The notes below the pieces were generated by a model, which was not told the origin of the DNA, did no database searches, and saw nothing but the letters and a program-made list of their open reading frames with translations. 64,000 nt of DNA, from contig CM059624.1 of NCBI GenBank assembly GCA_030435675.1, forward strand, positions 1-64,000. Reading direction: 5' to 3'. The position numbers and the translations under genes are program-made. Of the stretch, positions 37,780-52,700 are shown in pieces (the stretch's first letter is position 1; the number at the start of each line of letters is the position of its first letter). The DNA is from Steinernema hermaphroditum (taxonomy: Eukaryota > Nematoda > Chromadorea > Rhabditida > Steinernematidae).

Positions 37780-40770
37780 ATCTGACCCTCCTGCTCCAAA
37801 GTACCATGGCATTTTTGTGATTCCATCTTGTAGAACTGCACGAGCCTGATCGAACGCGCCTACTCTCGTTGGATTTCCTGTGGACTATCTTAGTTTCCTG
37901 CAAAACTTTCAATTCGAGACAGCAGGGCCCTTGCTCACACCATGAGCTCTGCATCTGACCCTCCTGCTCCAAAGTACCATAGCATTTTTATGATTCCATC
38001 TTATAGAACTGCACGAGCCTGATCGAACGCGCCTACTCTCGTTGGATTTCCTGCGGACTATCTTAGTTTCCTGCAAAACTTTCAATTCGAGACAGATAGG
38101 GCCTTGTTCATACAAAGAGTTCTGCATCTGACCCTCCTGCTCCAAAGTACCATAGCATTTTTATGATTCCATCTTGTAGAACTGCACGAGCCTGATTGAA
38201 CGCGCCTACTCTCGTTGGATTTCCTGTGGACTATCTTAGTTTCCTGCAAAACTTTCAATTCGAGACAGCAGGGCCCTTGCTCACACCAAGAGCTCTGCAT
38301 CTGACCCTCCTGCTCCAAAGTACCATGGCATTTTTGTGATTCCATCTTGTAGAACTGCACGAGCCTGATCGAACGCGCCTACTCTCGTTGGATTTCCTGT
38401 GGACTATCTTAGTTTCCTGCAAAACTTTCAATTCGAGACAGCAGGGCCCTTGCTCACACCAAGAGCTCTGCATCTGACCCTCCTGCTCCAAAGTACCATA
38501 GCATTTTTATGATTCCATCTTATAGAACTGCACGAGCCTGATCGAACGCGCCTACTCTCGTTGGATTTCCTGCGGACTATCTTAGTTTCCTGCAAAACTT
38601 TCAATTCGAGACAGATAGGGCCTTGTTCATACAAAGAGTTCTGCATCTGACCCTCCTGCTCCAAAGTACCATAGCATTTTTATGATTCCATCTTGTAGAA
38701 CTGCACGAGCCTGATTGAACGCGCCTATTCCCGTTGGGATTACTGTGGACTATCTTAGTTTCCTGCAAAACTTTCAATTCGAGACAGCAGGGCCCTTGCT
38801 CACACCAAGAGCTCTGCATCTGACCCTCCTGCTCCAAAGTACCATGGCATTTTTGTGATTGGATCTTGTAGAACTGCACGAGCCTGATCGAACGCGCCTA
38901 CTCTCGTTGGATTTCCTGTGGACTATCTTAGTTTCCTGCAAAACTTTCAATTCGAGACAGCAGGGCCCTTGCTCACACCAAGAGCTCTGCATCTGACCCT
39001 CCTGCTCCAAAGTACCATAGCATTTTTATGATTCCATCTTATAGAACTGCACGAGCCTGATCGAACGCGCCTACTCTCGTTGGATTTCCTGTGGACTATC
39101 TTAGTTTCCTGCAAAACTTTCAATTCGAGACAGATAGGGCCTTGTTCATGCAAAGAGTTCTGCATCTGACCCTCCTGCTCCAAAGTACCATGGCATTTTT
39201 GTGATTCCATCTTGTAGAACTGCACGAGCCTGATCGAACGCGCCTACTCTCGTTGGATTTCCTGTGGACTATCTTAGTTTCCTGCAAAACTTTCAATTCG
39301 AGACAGCAGGGCCCTTGCTCACACCAAGAGCTCTGCATCTGACCCTCCTGCTCCAAAGTACCATAGCATTTTTATGATTCCATCTTATAGAACTGCACGA
39401 GCCTGATCGAACGCGCCTACTCTCGTTGGATTTCCTGCGGACTATCTTAGTTTCCTGCAAAACTTTCAATTCGAGACAGATAGGGCCTTGTTCATACAAA
39501 GAGTTCTGCATCTGACCCTCCTGCTCCAAAGTACCATAGCATTTTTATGATTCCATCTTGTAGAACTGCACGAGCCTGATTGAACGCGCCTACTCTCGTT
39601 GGATTTCCTGTGGACTATCTTAGTTTCCTGCAAAACTTTCAATTCGAGACAGCAGGGCCCTTGCTCACACCAAGAGCTCTGCATCTGACCCTCCTGCTCC
39701 AAAGTACCATGGCATTTTTGTGATTCCATCTTGTAGAACTGCACGAGCCTGATCGAACGCGCCTACTCTCGTTGGATTTCCTGTGGACTATCTTAGTTTC
39801 CTGCAAAACTTTCAATTCGAGACAGCAGGGCCCTTGCTCACACCAAGAGCTCTGCATCTGACCCTCCTGCTCCAAAGTACCATAGCATTTTTATGATTCC
39901 ATCTTATAGAACTGCACGAGCCTGATCGAACGCGCCTACTCTCGTTGGATTTCCTGCGGACTATCTTAGTTTCCTGCAAAACTTTCAATTCGAGACAGAT
40001 AGGGCCTTGTTCATACAAAGAGTTCTGCATCTGACCCTCCTGCTCCAAAGTACCATAGCATTTTTATGATTCCATCTTGTAGAACTGCACGAGCCTGATT
40101 GAACGCGCCTATTCCCGTTGGGATTACTGTGGACTATCTTAGTTTCCTGCAAAACTTTCAATTCGAGACAGCAGGGCCCTTGCTCACACCAAGAGCTCTG
40201 CATCTGACCCTCCTGCTCCAAAGTACCATGGCATTTTTGTGATTGGATCTTGTAGAACTGCACGAGCCTGATCGAACGCGCCTACTCTCGTTGGATTTCC
40301 TGTGGACTATCTTAGTTTCCTGCAAAACTTTCAATTCGAGACAGCAGGGCCCTTGCTCACACCAAGAGCTCTGCATCTGACCCTCCTGCTCCAAAGTACC
40401 ATAGCATTTTTATGATTCCATCTTATAGAACTGCACGAGCCTGATCGAACGCGCCTACTCTCGTTGGATTTCCTGTGGACTATCTTAGTTTCCTGCAAAA
40501 CTTTCAATTCGAGACAGATAGGGCCTTGTTCATGCAAAGAGTTCTGCATCTGACCCTCCTGCTCCAAAGTACCATGGCATTTTTGTGATTCCATCTTGTA
40601 GAACTGCACGAGCCTGATCGAACGCGCCTACTCTCGTTGGATTTCCTGTGGACTATCTTAGTTTCCTGCAAAACTTTCAATTCGAGACAGCAGGGCCCTT
40701 GCTCACACCAAGAGCTCTGCATCTGACCCTCCTGCTCCAAAGTACCATAGCATTTTTATGATTCCATCTT
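37780..40770 (-). repeat. 8-monomer higher-order repeat (1384 bp), two copies
   Basis: Sequence from about 37,780 to 39,386 corresponds to sequence 1384 bp later, up to about 40,770. Matching marks include the order of GGATCTTG, CTTATAG and GATTGAAC variants in eight consecutive monomers. A mismatch lies at 37,943 versus 39,327 (CATGAGCTC for CAAGAGCTC), and homology ends where CTTATAG becomes CTTGTAG (about 39,387/40,771). The near identity points to a recent duplication. Confidence 0.8.
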
Positions 40771-43700
40771 GTAGAACTGCACGAGCCTGATCGAACGCGC
40801 CTACTCTCGTTGGATTTCCTGTGGACTATCTTAGTTTCCTGCAAAACTTTCAATTCGAGACAGCAGGGCCCTTGCTCACACCAAGAGCTCTGCATCTGAC
40901 CCTCCTGCTCCAAAGTACCATAGCATTTTTATGATTCCATCTTATAGAACTGCACGAGCCTGATCGAACGCGCCTACTCTCGTTGGATTTCCTGTGGACT
41001 ATCTTAGTTTCCTGCAAAACTTTCAATTCGAGACAGATAGGGCCTTGTTCATACAAAGAGTTCTGCATCTGACCCTCCTGCTCCAAAGTACCATGGCATT
41101 TTTGTGATTCCATCTTGTAGAACTGCACGAGCCTGATCGAACGCGCCTACTCTCGTTGGATTTCCTGTGGACTATCTTAGTTTCCTGCAAAACTTTCAAT
41201 TCGAGACAGCAGGGCCCTTGCTCACACCAAGAGCTCTGCATCTGACCCTCCTGCTCCAAAGTACCATAGCATTTTTATGATTCCATCTTATAGAACTGCA
41301 CGAGCCTGATCGAACGCGCCTACTCTCGTTGGATTTCCTGTGGACTATCTTAGTTTCCTGCAAAACTTTCAATTCGAGACAGCAGGGCCCTTGCTCACAC
41401 CAAGAGCTCTGCATCTGACCCTCCTGCTCCAAAGTACCATGGCATTTTTGTGATTCCATCTTGTAGAACTGCACGAGCCTGATCGAACGCGCCTACTCTC
41501 GTTGGATTTCCTGTGGACTATCTTAGTTTCCTGCAAAACTTTCAATTCGAGACAGATAGGGCCCTTGTTCATGCAAAGAGTTCTGCATCTGACCCTCCTG
41601 CTCCAAAGTACCATAGCATTTTTATGATTCCATCTTATAGAACTGCACGAGCCTGATCGAACGCGCCTACTCTCGTTGGATTTCCTGTGGACTATCTTAG
41701 TTTCCTGCAAAACTTTCAATTCGAGACAGATAGGGCCTTGTTCATGCAAAGAGTTCTGCATCTGACCCTCCTGCTCCAAAGTACCATAGCATTTTTATGA
41801 TTCCATCTTGTAGAACTGCACGAGCCTGATTGAACGCGCCTATTCCCGTTGGGATTACTGTGGACTATCTTAGTTTCCTGCAAAACTTTCAATTCGAGAC
41901 AGCAGGGCCCTTGCTCACACCAAGAGCTCTGCATCTGACCCTCCTGCTCCAAAGTACCATGGCATTTTTGTGATTCCATCTTATAGAACTGCACGAGCCT
42001 GATCGAACGCGCCTACTCTCGTTGGATTTCCTGCGGACTATCTTAGTTTCCTGCAAAACTTTCAATTCGAGACAGATAGGGCCTTGTTCATACAAAGAGT
42101 TCTGCATCTGACCCTCCTGCTCCAAAGTACCATAGCATTTTTATGATTCCATCTTGTAGAACTGCACGAGCCTGATTGAACGCGCCTATTCCCGTTGGGA
42201 TTACTGTGGACTATCTTAGTTTCCTGCAAAACTTTCAATTCGAGACAGCAGGGCCCTTGCTCACACCAAGAGCTCTGCATCTGACCCTCCTGCTCCAAAG
42301 TACCATGGCATTTTTGTGATTCCATCTTGTAGAACTGCACGAGCCTGATCGAACGCGCCTACTCTCGTTGGATTTCCTGTGGACTATCTTAGTTTCCTGC
42401 AAAACTTTCAATTCGAGACAGCAGGGCCCTTGCTCACACCAAGAGCTCTGCATCTGACCCTCCTGCTCCAAAGTACCATGGCATTTTTGTGATTCCATCT
42501 TATAGAACTGCACGAGCCTGATCGAACGCGCCTACTCTCGTTGGATTTCCTGTGGACTATCTTAGTTTCCTGCAAAACTTTCAATTCGAGACAGATAGGG
42601 CCTTGTTCATACAAAGAGTTCTGCATCTGACCCTCCTGCTCCAAAGTACCATAGCATTTTTATGATTCCATCTTGTAGAACTGCACGAGCCTGATTGAAC
42701 GCGCCTATTCCCGTTGGGATTACTGTGGACTATCTTAGTTTCCTGCAAAACTTTCAATTCGAGACAGCAGGGCCCTTGCTCACACCAAGAGCTCTGCATC
42801 TGACCCTCCTGCTCCAAAGTACCATAGCATTTTTGTGATTCCATCTTGTAGAACTGCACGAGCCTGATCGAACGCGCCTACTCTCGTTGGATTTCCTGTG
42901 GACTATCTTAGTTTCCTGCAAAACTTTCAATTCGAGACAGCAGGGCCCTTGCTCACACCAAGAGCTCTGCATCTGACCCTCCTGCTCCAAAGTACCATAG
43001 CATTTTTATGATTCCATCTTATAGAACTGCACGAGCCTGATCGAACGCGCCTACTCTCGTTGGATTTCCTGTGGACTATCTTAGTTTCCTGCAAAACTTT
43101 CAATTCGAGACAGATAGGGCCTTGTTCATGCAAAGAGTTCTGCATCTGACCCTCCTGCTCCAAAGTACCATAGCATTTTTATGATTCCATCTTGTAGAAC
43201 TGCACGAGCCTGATTGAACGCGCCTACTCTCGTTGGATTTGCTGTGGACTATCTTAGTTTGCTGCAAAACTTTCAATTCGAGACAGCAGGGCCCTTGCTC
43301 ACACCAAGAGCTCTGCATCTGACCCTCCTGCTCCAAAGTACCATAGCATTTTTATGATTCCATCTTGTAGAACTGCACGAGCCTGATCGAACGCGCCTAC
43401 TCTCGTTGGATTTCCTGTGGACTATCTTAGTTTCCTGCAAAACTTTCAATTCGAGACAGCAGGGCCCTTGCTCACACCAAGAGCTCTGCATCTGACCCTC
43501 CTGCTCCAAAGTACCATAGCATTTTTATGATTCCATCTTGTAGAACTGCACGAGCCTGATTGAACGCGCCTACTCTCGTTGGATTTGCTGTGGACTATCT
43601 TAGTTTGCTGCAAAACTTTCAATTCGAGACAGCAGGGCCCTTGCTCACACCAAGAGCTCTGCATCTGACCCTCCTGCTCCAAAGTACCATGGCATTTTTG

Positions 43701-46700
43701 TGATTCCATCTTGTAGAACTGCACGAGCCTGATCGAACGCGCCTACTCTCGTTGGATTTCCTGTGGACTATCTTAGTTTCCTGCAAAACTTTCAATTCGA
43801 GACAGCAGGGCCCTTGCTCACACCAAGAGCTCTGCATCTGACCCTCCTGCTCCAAAGTACCATGGCATTTTTGTGATTCCATCTTATAGAACTGCACGAG
43901 CCTGATCGAACGCGCCTACTCTCGTTGGATTTCCTGTGGACTATCTTAGTTTCCTGCAAAACTTTCAATTCGAGACAGATAGGGCCCTTGTTCATACAAA
44001 GAGTTCTGCATCTGACCCTCCTGCTCCAAAGTACCATAGCATTTTTATGATTCCATCTTGTAGAACTGCACGAGCCTGATCGAACGCGCCTACTCTCGTT
44101 GGATTTCCTGTGGACTATCTTAGTTTCCTGCAAAACTTTCAATTCGAGACAGCAGGGCCCTTGCTCACACCAAGAGCTCTGCATCTGACCCTCCTGCTCC
44201 AAAGTACCATAGCATTTTTGTGATTCCATCTTATAGAACTGCACGAGCCTGATCGAACGCGCCTACTCTCGTTGGATTTCCTGTGGACTATCTTAGTTTC
44301 CTGCAAAACTTTCAATTCGAGACAGATAGGGCCTTGTTCATACAAAGAGTTCTGCATCTGACCCTCCTGCTCCAAAGTACCATAGCATTTTTATGATTCC
44401 ATCTTGTAGAACTGCACGAGCCTGATTGAACGCGCCTATTCCCGTTGGAATTACTGTGGACTATCTTAGTTTCCTGCAAAACTTTCAATTCGAGACAGCA
44501 GGGCCCTTGCTCACACCAAGAGCTCTGCATCTGACCCTCCTGCTCCAAAGTACCATGGCATTTTTGTGATTCCATCTTGTAGAACTGCACGAGCCTGATC
44601 GAACGCGCCTACTCTCGTTGGATTTGCTGTGGACTATCTTAGTTTGCTGCAAAACTTTCAATTCGAGACAGCAGGGCCCTTGCTCACACCAAGAGCTCTG
44701 CATCTGACCCTCCTGCTCCAAAGTACCATGGCATTTTTGTGATTGGATCTTATAGAACTGCACGAGCCTGATCGAACGCGCCTACTCTCGTTGGATTTCC
44801 TGTGGACTATCTTAGTTTCCTGCAAAACTTTCAATTCGAGACAGCTAGGGCCCTTGCTCACACCAAGAGCTCTGCATCTGACCCTCCTGCTCCAAAGTAC
44901 CATAGCATTTTTATGATTCCATCTTGTAGAACTGCACGAGCCTGATTGAACGCGCCTACTCTCGTTGGATTTGCTGTGGACTATCTTAGTTTCCTGCAAA
45001 ACTTTCAATTCGAGACAGCAGGGCCCTTGCTCACACCAAGAGCTCTGCATCTGACCCTCCTGCTCCAAAGTACCATAGCATTTTTATGATTGCCATCTTA
45101 TAGAACTGCACGAGCCTGATCGAACGCGCCTACTCTCGTTGGATTTCCTGTGGACTATCTTAGTTTCCTGCAAAACTTTCAATTCGAGACAGATAGGGCC
45201 CTTGTTCATACAAAGAGTTCTGCATCTGACCCTCCTGCTCCAAAGTACCATAGCATTTTTATGATTCCATCTTGTAGAACTGCACGAGCCTGATCGAACG
45301 CGCCTACTCTCGTTGGATTTCCTGTGGACTATCTTAGTTTCCTGCAAAACTTTCAATTCGAGACAGATAGGGGCCTTGTTCATACAAAGAGTTCTGCATC
45401 TGACCCTCCTGCTCCAAAGTACCATAGCATTTTTATGATTCCATCTTATAGAACTGCACGAGCCTGATCGAACGCGCCTACTCTCGTTGGATTTCCTGTG
45501 GACTATCTTAGTTTCCTGCAAAACTTTCAATTCGAGACAGATAGGGCCTTGTTCATGCAAAGAGTTCTGCATCTGACCCTCCTGCTCCAAAGTACCATAG
45601 CATTTTTATGATTCCATCTTGTAGAACTGCACGAGCCTGATCGAACGCGCCTACTCTCGTTGGATTTGCTGTGGACTATCTTAGTTTGCTGCAAAACTTT
45701 CAATTCGAGACAGCAGGGCCCTTGCTCACACCAAGAGCTCTGCATCTGACCCTCCTGCTCCAAAGTACCATGGCATTTTTGTGATTGGATCTTATAGAAC
45801 TGCACGAGCCTGATCGAACGCGCCTACTCTCGTTGGATTTCCTGTGGACTATCTTAGTTTCCTGCAAAACTTTCAATTCGAGACAGCAGGGCCCTTGCTC
45901 ACACCAAGAGCTCTGCATCTGACCCTCCTGCTCCAAAGTACCATAGCATTTTTATGATTCCATCTTGTAGAACTGCACGAGCCTGATTGAACGCGCCTAC
46001 TCTCGTTGGATTTGCTGTGGACTATCTTAGTTTCCTGCAAAACTTTCAATTCGAGACAGCAGGGCCCTTGCTCACACCAAGAGCTCTGCATCTGACCCTC
46101 CTGCTCCAAAGTACCATAGCATTTTTATGATTCCATCTTATAGAACTGCACGAGCCTGATCGAACGCGCCTACTCTCGTTGGATTTCCTGTGGACTATCT
46201 TAGTTTCCTGCAAAACTTTCAATTCGAGACAGAAGGGCCCTTGTTCATGCAAAGAGTTCTGCATCTGACCCTCCTGCTCCAAAGTACCATAGCATTTTTA
46301 TGATTCCATCTTATAGAACTGCACGAGCCTGATCGAACGCGCCTACTCTCGTTGGATTTCCTGTGGACTATCTTAGTTTCCTGCAAAACTTTCAATTCGA
46401 GACAGATAGGGCCTTGTTCATGCAAAGAGTTCTGCATCTGACCCTCCTGCTCCAAAGTACCATAGCATTTTTATGATTCCATCTTGTAGAACTGCACGAG
46501 CCTGATTGAACGCGCCTACTCTCGTTGGATTTGCTGTGGACTATCTTAGTTTGCTGCAAAACTTTCAATTCGAGACAGCAGGGCCCTTGCTCACACCAAG
46601 AGCTCTGCATCTGACCCTCCTGCTCCAAAGTACCATGGCATTTTTGTGATTGGATCTTATAGAACTGCACGAGCCTGATCGAACGCGCCTACTCTCGTTG

Positions 46701-49700
46701 GATTTCCTGTGGACTATCTTAGTTTCCTGCAAAACTTTCAATTCGAGACAGATAGGGCCCTTGCTCACACCAAGAGCTCTGCATCTGACCCTCCTGCTCC
46801 AAAGTACCATAGCATTTTTATGATTCCATCTTGTAGAACTGCACGAGCCTGATTGAACGCGCCTACTCTCGTTGGATTTGCTGTGGACTATCTTAGTTTC
46901 CTGCAAAACTTTCAATTCGAGACAGCAGGGCCCTTGCTCACACCAAGAGCTCTGCATCTGACCCTCCTGCTCCAAAGTACCATAGCATTTTTATGATTCC
47001 ATCTTATAGAACTGCACGAGCCTGATCGAACGCGCCTACTCTCGTTGGATTTCCTGTGGACTATCTTAGTTTCCTGCAAAACTTTCAATTCGAGACAGAT
47101 AGGGCCTTGTTCATACAAAGAGTTCTGCATCTGACCCTCCTGCTCCAAAGTACCATAGCATTTTTATGATTCCATCTTGTAGAACTGCACGAGCCTGATC
47201 GAACGCGCCTACTCTCGTTGGATTTCCTGTGGACTATCTTAGTTTCCTGCAAAACTTTCAATTCGAGACAGCAGGGCCCTTGCTCACACCAAGAGCTCTG
47301 CATCTGACCCTCCTGCTCCAAAGTACCATGGCATTTTTGTGATTCCATCTTGTAGAACTGCACGAGCCTGATCGAACGCGCCTACTCTCGTTGGATTTCC
47401 TGTGGACTATCTTAGTTTCCTGCAAAACTTTCAATTCGAGACAGATAGGGCCCTTGTTCATACAAAGAGTTCTGCATCTGACCCTCCTGCTCCAAAGTAC
47501 CATAGCATTTTTATGATTCCATCTTGTAGAACTGCACGAGCCTGATCGAACGCGCCTACTCTCGTTGGATTTCCTGTGGACTATCTTAGTTTCCTGCAAA
47601 ACTTTCAATTCGAGACAGCAGGGCCCTTGCTCACACCAAGAGCTCTGCATCTGACCCTCCTGCTCCAAAGTACCATGGCATTTTTGTGATTGGATCTTAT
47701 AGAACTGCACGAGCCTGATCGAACGCGCCTACTCTCGTTGGATTTCCTGTGGACTATCTTAGTTTCCTGCAAAACTTTCAATTCGAGACAGCAGGGCCCT
47801 TGCTCACACCAAGAGCTCTGCATCTGACCCTCCTGCTCCAAAGTACCATGGCATTTTTGTGATTGGATCTTATAGAACTGCACGAGCCTGATCGAACGCG
47901 CCTACTCTCGTTGGATTTCCTGTGGACTATCTTAGTTTCCTGCAAAACTTTCAATTCGAGACAGCAGGGCCCTTGCTCACACCAAGAGCTCTGCATCTGA
48001 CCCTCCTGCTCCAAAGTACCATAGCATTTTTATGATTCCATCTTGTAGAACTGCACGAGCCTGATTGAACGCGCCTACTCTCGTTGGATTTGCTGTGGAC
48101 TATCTTAGTTTCCTGCAAAACTTTCAATTCGAGACAGCAGGGCCCTTGCTCACACCAAGAGCTCTGCATCTGACCCTCCTGCTCCAAAGTACCATAGCAT
48201 TTTTATGATTCCATCTTATAGAACTGCACGAGCCTGATCGAACGCGCCTACTCTCGTTGGATTTCCTGTGGACTATCTTAGTTTCCTGCAAAACTTTCAA
48301 TTCGAGACAGATAGGGCCTTGTTCATACAAAGAGTTCTGCATCTGACCCTCCTGCTCCAAAGTACCATAGCATTTTTATGATTCCATCTTGTAGAACTGC
48401 ACGAGCCTGATTGAACGCGCCTATTCCCGTTGGGATTACTGTGGACTATCTTAGTTTCCTGCAAAACTTTCAATTCGAGACAGCAGGGCCCTTGCTCACA
48501 CCAAGAGCTCTGCATCTGACCCTCCTGCTCCAAAGTACCATGGCATTTTTGTGATTCCATCTTGTAGAACTGCACGAGCCTGATCGAACGCGCCTACTCT
48601 CGTTGGATTTCCTGTGGACTATCTTAGTTTCCTGCAAAACTTTCAATTCGAGACAGATAGGGCCTTGTTCATGCAAAGAGTTCTGCATCTGACCCTCCTG
48701 CTCCAAAGTACCATAGCATTTTTATGATTCCATCTTGTAGAACTGCACGAGCCTGATTGAACGCGCCTACTCTCGTTGGATTTGCTGTGGACTATCTTAG
48801 TTTCCTGCAAAACTTTCAATTCGAGACAGCAGGGCCCTTGCTCACACCAAGAGCTCTGCATCTGACCCTCCTGCTCCAAAGTACCATAGCATTTTTGTGA
48901 TTGGATCTTGTAGAACTGCACGAGCCTGATCGAACGCGCCTACTCTCGTTGGATTTCCTGTGGACTATCTTAGTTTCCTGCAAAACTTTCAATTCGAGAC
49001 AGCAGGGCCCTTGCTCACACCAAGAGCTCTGCATCTGACCCTCCTGCTCCAAAGTACCATAGCATTTTTATGATTCCATCTTGTAGAACTGCACGAGCCT
49101 GATCGAACGCGCCTACTCTCGTTGGATTTGCTGTGGACTATCTTAGTTTCCTGCAAAACTTTCAATTCGAGACAGCAGGGCCCTTGCTCACACCAAGAGC
49201 TCTGCATCTGACCCTCCTGCTCCAAAGTACCATAGCATTTTTATGATTCCATCTTGTAGAACTGCACGAGCCTGATCGAACGCGCCTACTCTCGTTGGAT
49301 TTCCTGTGGACTATCTTAGTTTCCTGCAAAACTTTCAATTCGAGACAGATAGGGCCCTTGTTCATACAAAGAGTTCTGCATCTGACCCTCCTGCTCCAAA
49401 GTACCATAGCATTTTTATGATTCCATCTTGTAGAACTGCACGAGCCTGATTGAACGCGCCTATTCTCGTTGGGATTACTGTGGACTATCTTAGTTTCCTG
49501 CAAAACTTTCAATTCGAGACAGCAGGGCCCTTGCTCACACCAAGAGCTCTGCATCTGACCCTCCTGCTCCAAAGTACCATAGCATTTTTATGATTCCATC
49601 TTGTAGAACTGCACGAGCCTGATCGAACGCGCCTACTCTCGTTGGATTTCCTGTGGACTATCTTAGTTTCCTGCAAAACTTTCAATTCGAGACAGCAGGG

Positions 49701-52700
49701 CCCTTGCTCACACCAAGAGCTCTGCATCTGACCCTCCTGCTCCAAAGTACCATAGCATTTTTATGATTCCATCTTATAGAACTGCACGAGCCTGATCGAA
49801 CGCGCCTACTCTCGTTGGATTTCCTGTGGACTATCTTAGTTTCCTGCAAAACTTTCAATTCGAGACAGATAGGGCCTTGTTCATACAAAGAGTTCTGCAT
49901 CTGACCCTCCTGCTCCAAAGTACCATAGCATTTTTATGATTCCATCTTGTAGAACTGCACGAGCCTGATTGAACGCGCCTATTCTCGTTGGGATTACTGT
50001 GGACTATCTTAGTTTCCTGCAAAACTTTCAATTCGAGACAGCAGGGCCCTTGCTCACACCAAGAGCTCTGCATCTGACCCTCCTGCTCCAAAGTACCATG
50101 GCATTTTTGTGATTCCATCTTGTAGAACTGCACGAGCCTGATCGAACGCGCCTACTCTCGTTGGATTTCCTGTGGACTATCTTAGTTTCCTGCAAAACTT
50201 TCAATTCGAGACAGCAGGGCCCTTGCTCACACCAAGAGCTCTGCATCTGACCCTCCTGCTCCAAAGTACCATAGCATTTTTATGATTCCATCTTGTAGAA
50301 CTGCACGAGCCTGATCGAACGCGCCTACTCTCGTTGGATTTCCTGTGGACTATCTTAGTTTCCTGCAAAACTTTCAATTCGAGACAGATAGGGCCTTGTT
50401 CATGCAAAGAGTTCTGCATCTGACCCTCCTGCTCCAAAGTACCATAGCATTTTTATGATTCCATCTTGTAGAACTGCACGAGCCTGATCGAACGCGCCTA
50501 CTCTCGTTGGATTTCCTGTGGACTATCTTAGTTTCCTGCAAAACTTTCAATTCGAGACAGATAGGGCCTTGTTCATGCAAAGAGTTCTGCATCTGACCCT
50601 CCTGCTCCAAAGTACCATAGCATTTTTATGATTCCATCTTGTAGAACTGCACGAGCCTGATCGAACGCGCCTACTCTCGTTGGATTTCCTGTGGACTATC
50701 TTAGTTTCCTGCAAAACTTTCAATTCGAGACAGCAGGGCCCTTGCTCACACCAAGAGCTCTGCATCTGACCCTCCTGCTCCAAAGTACCATGGCATTTTT
50801 GTGATTCCATCTTGTAGAACTGCACGAGCCTGATCGAACGCGCCTACTCTCGTTGGATTTCCTGTGGACTATCTTAGTTTCCTGCAAAACTTTCAATTCG
50901 AGACAGATAGGGCCTTGTTCATGCAAAGAGTTCTGCATCTGACCCTCCTGCTCCAAAGTACCATAGCATTTTTATGATTCCATCTTGTAGAACTGCACGA
51001 GCCTGATCGAACGCGCCTACTCTCGTTGGATTTCCTGTGGACTATCTTAGTTTCCTGCAAAACTTTCAATTCGAGACAGATAGGGCCTTGTTCATACAAA
51101 GAGTTCTGCATCTGACCCTCCTGCTCCAAAGTACCATAGCATTTTTATGATTCCATCTTGTAGAACTGCACGAGCCTGATTGAACGCGCCTACTCTCGTT
51201 GGATTTGCTGTGGACTATCTTAGTTTCCTGCAAAACTTTCAATTCGAGACAGCAGGGCCCTTGCTCACACCAAGAGCTCTGCATCTGACCCTCCTGCTCC
51301 AAAGTACCATAGCATTTTTGTGATTGGATCTTATAGAACTGCACGAGCCTGATCGAACGCGCCTACTCTCGTTGGATTTCCTGTGGACTATCTTAGTTTC
51401 CTGCAAAACTTTCAATTCGAGACAGCAGGGCCCTTGCTCACACCAAGAGCTCTGCATCTGACCCTCCTGCTCCAAAGTACCATAGCATTTTTATGATTCC
51501 ATCTTGTAGAACTGCACGAGCCTGATTGAACGCGCCTACTCTCGTTGGATTTGCTGTGGACTATCTTAGTTTCCTGCAAAACTTTCAATTCGAGACAGCA
51601 GGGCCCTTGCTCACACCAAGAGCTCTGCATCTGACCCTCCTGCTCCAAAGTACCATAGCATTTTTATGATTCCATCTTATAGAACTGCACGAGCCTGATC
51701 GAACGCGCCTACTCTCGTTGGATTTCCTGCGGACTATCTTAGTTTCCTGCAAAACTTTCAATTCGAGACAGATAGGGCCTTGTTCATACAAAGAGTTCTG
51801 CATCTGACCCTCCTGCTCCAAAGTACCATAGCATTTTTATGATTCCATCTTGTAGAACTGCACGAGCCTGATTGAACGCGCCTATTCCCGTTGGGATTAC
51901 TGTGGACTATCTTAGTTTCCTGCAAAACTTTCAATTCGAGACAGCAGGGCCCTTGCTCACACCAAGAGCTCTGCATCTGACCCTCCTGCTCCAAAGTACC
52001 ATGGCATTTTTGTGATTCCATCTTGTAGAACTGCACGAGCCTGATCGAACGCGCCTACTCTCGTTGGATTTCCTGTGGACTATCTTAGTTTCCTGCAAAA
52101 CTTTCAATTCCAGACAGATAGGGCCCTTGTTCATGCAAAGAGTTCTGCATCTGACCCTCCTGCTCCAAAGTACCATAGCATTTTTATGATTCCATCTTAT
52201 AGAACTGCACGAGCCTGATCGAACGCGCCTACTCTCGTTGGATTTCCTGTGGACTATCTTAGTTTCCTGCAAAACTTTCAATTCGAGACAGATAGGGCCT
52301 TGTTCATGGAAAGAGTTCTGCATCTGACCCTCCTGCTCCAAAGTACCATAGCATTTTTATGATTCCATCTTGTAGAACTGCACGAGCCTGATTGAACGCG
52401 CCTACTCTCGTTGGATTTGCTGTGGACTATCTTAGTTTCCTGCAAAACTTTCAATTCGAGACAGCAGGGCCCTTGCTCACACCAAGAGCTCTGCATCTGA
52501 CCCTCCTGCTCCAAAGTACCATGGCATTTTTGTGATTGGATCTTGTAGAACTGCACGAGCCTGATCGAACGCGCCTACTCTCGTTGGATTTCCTGTGGAC
52601 TATCTTAGTTTCCTGCAAAACTTTCAATTCGAGACAGCAGGGCCCTTGCTCACACCAAGAGCTCTGCATCTGACCATCCTGCTCCAAAGTACCATAGCAT

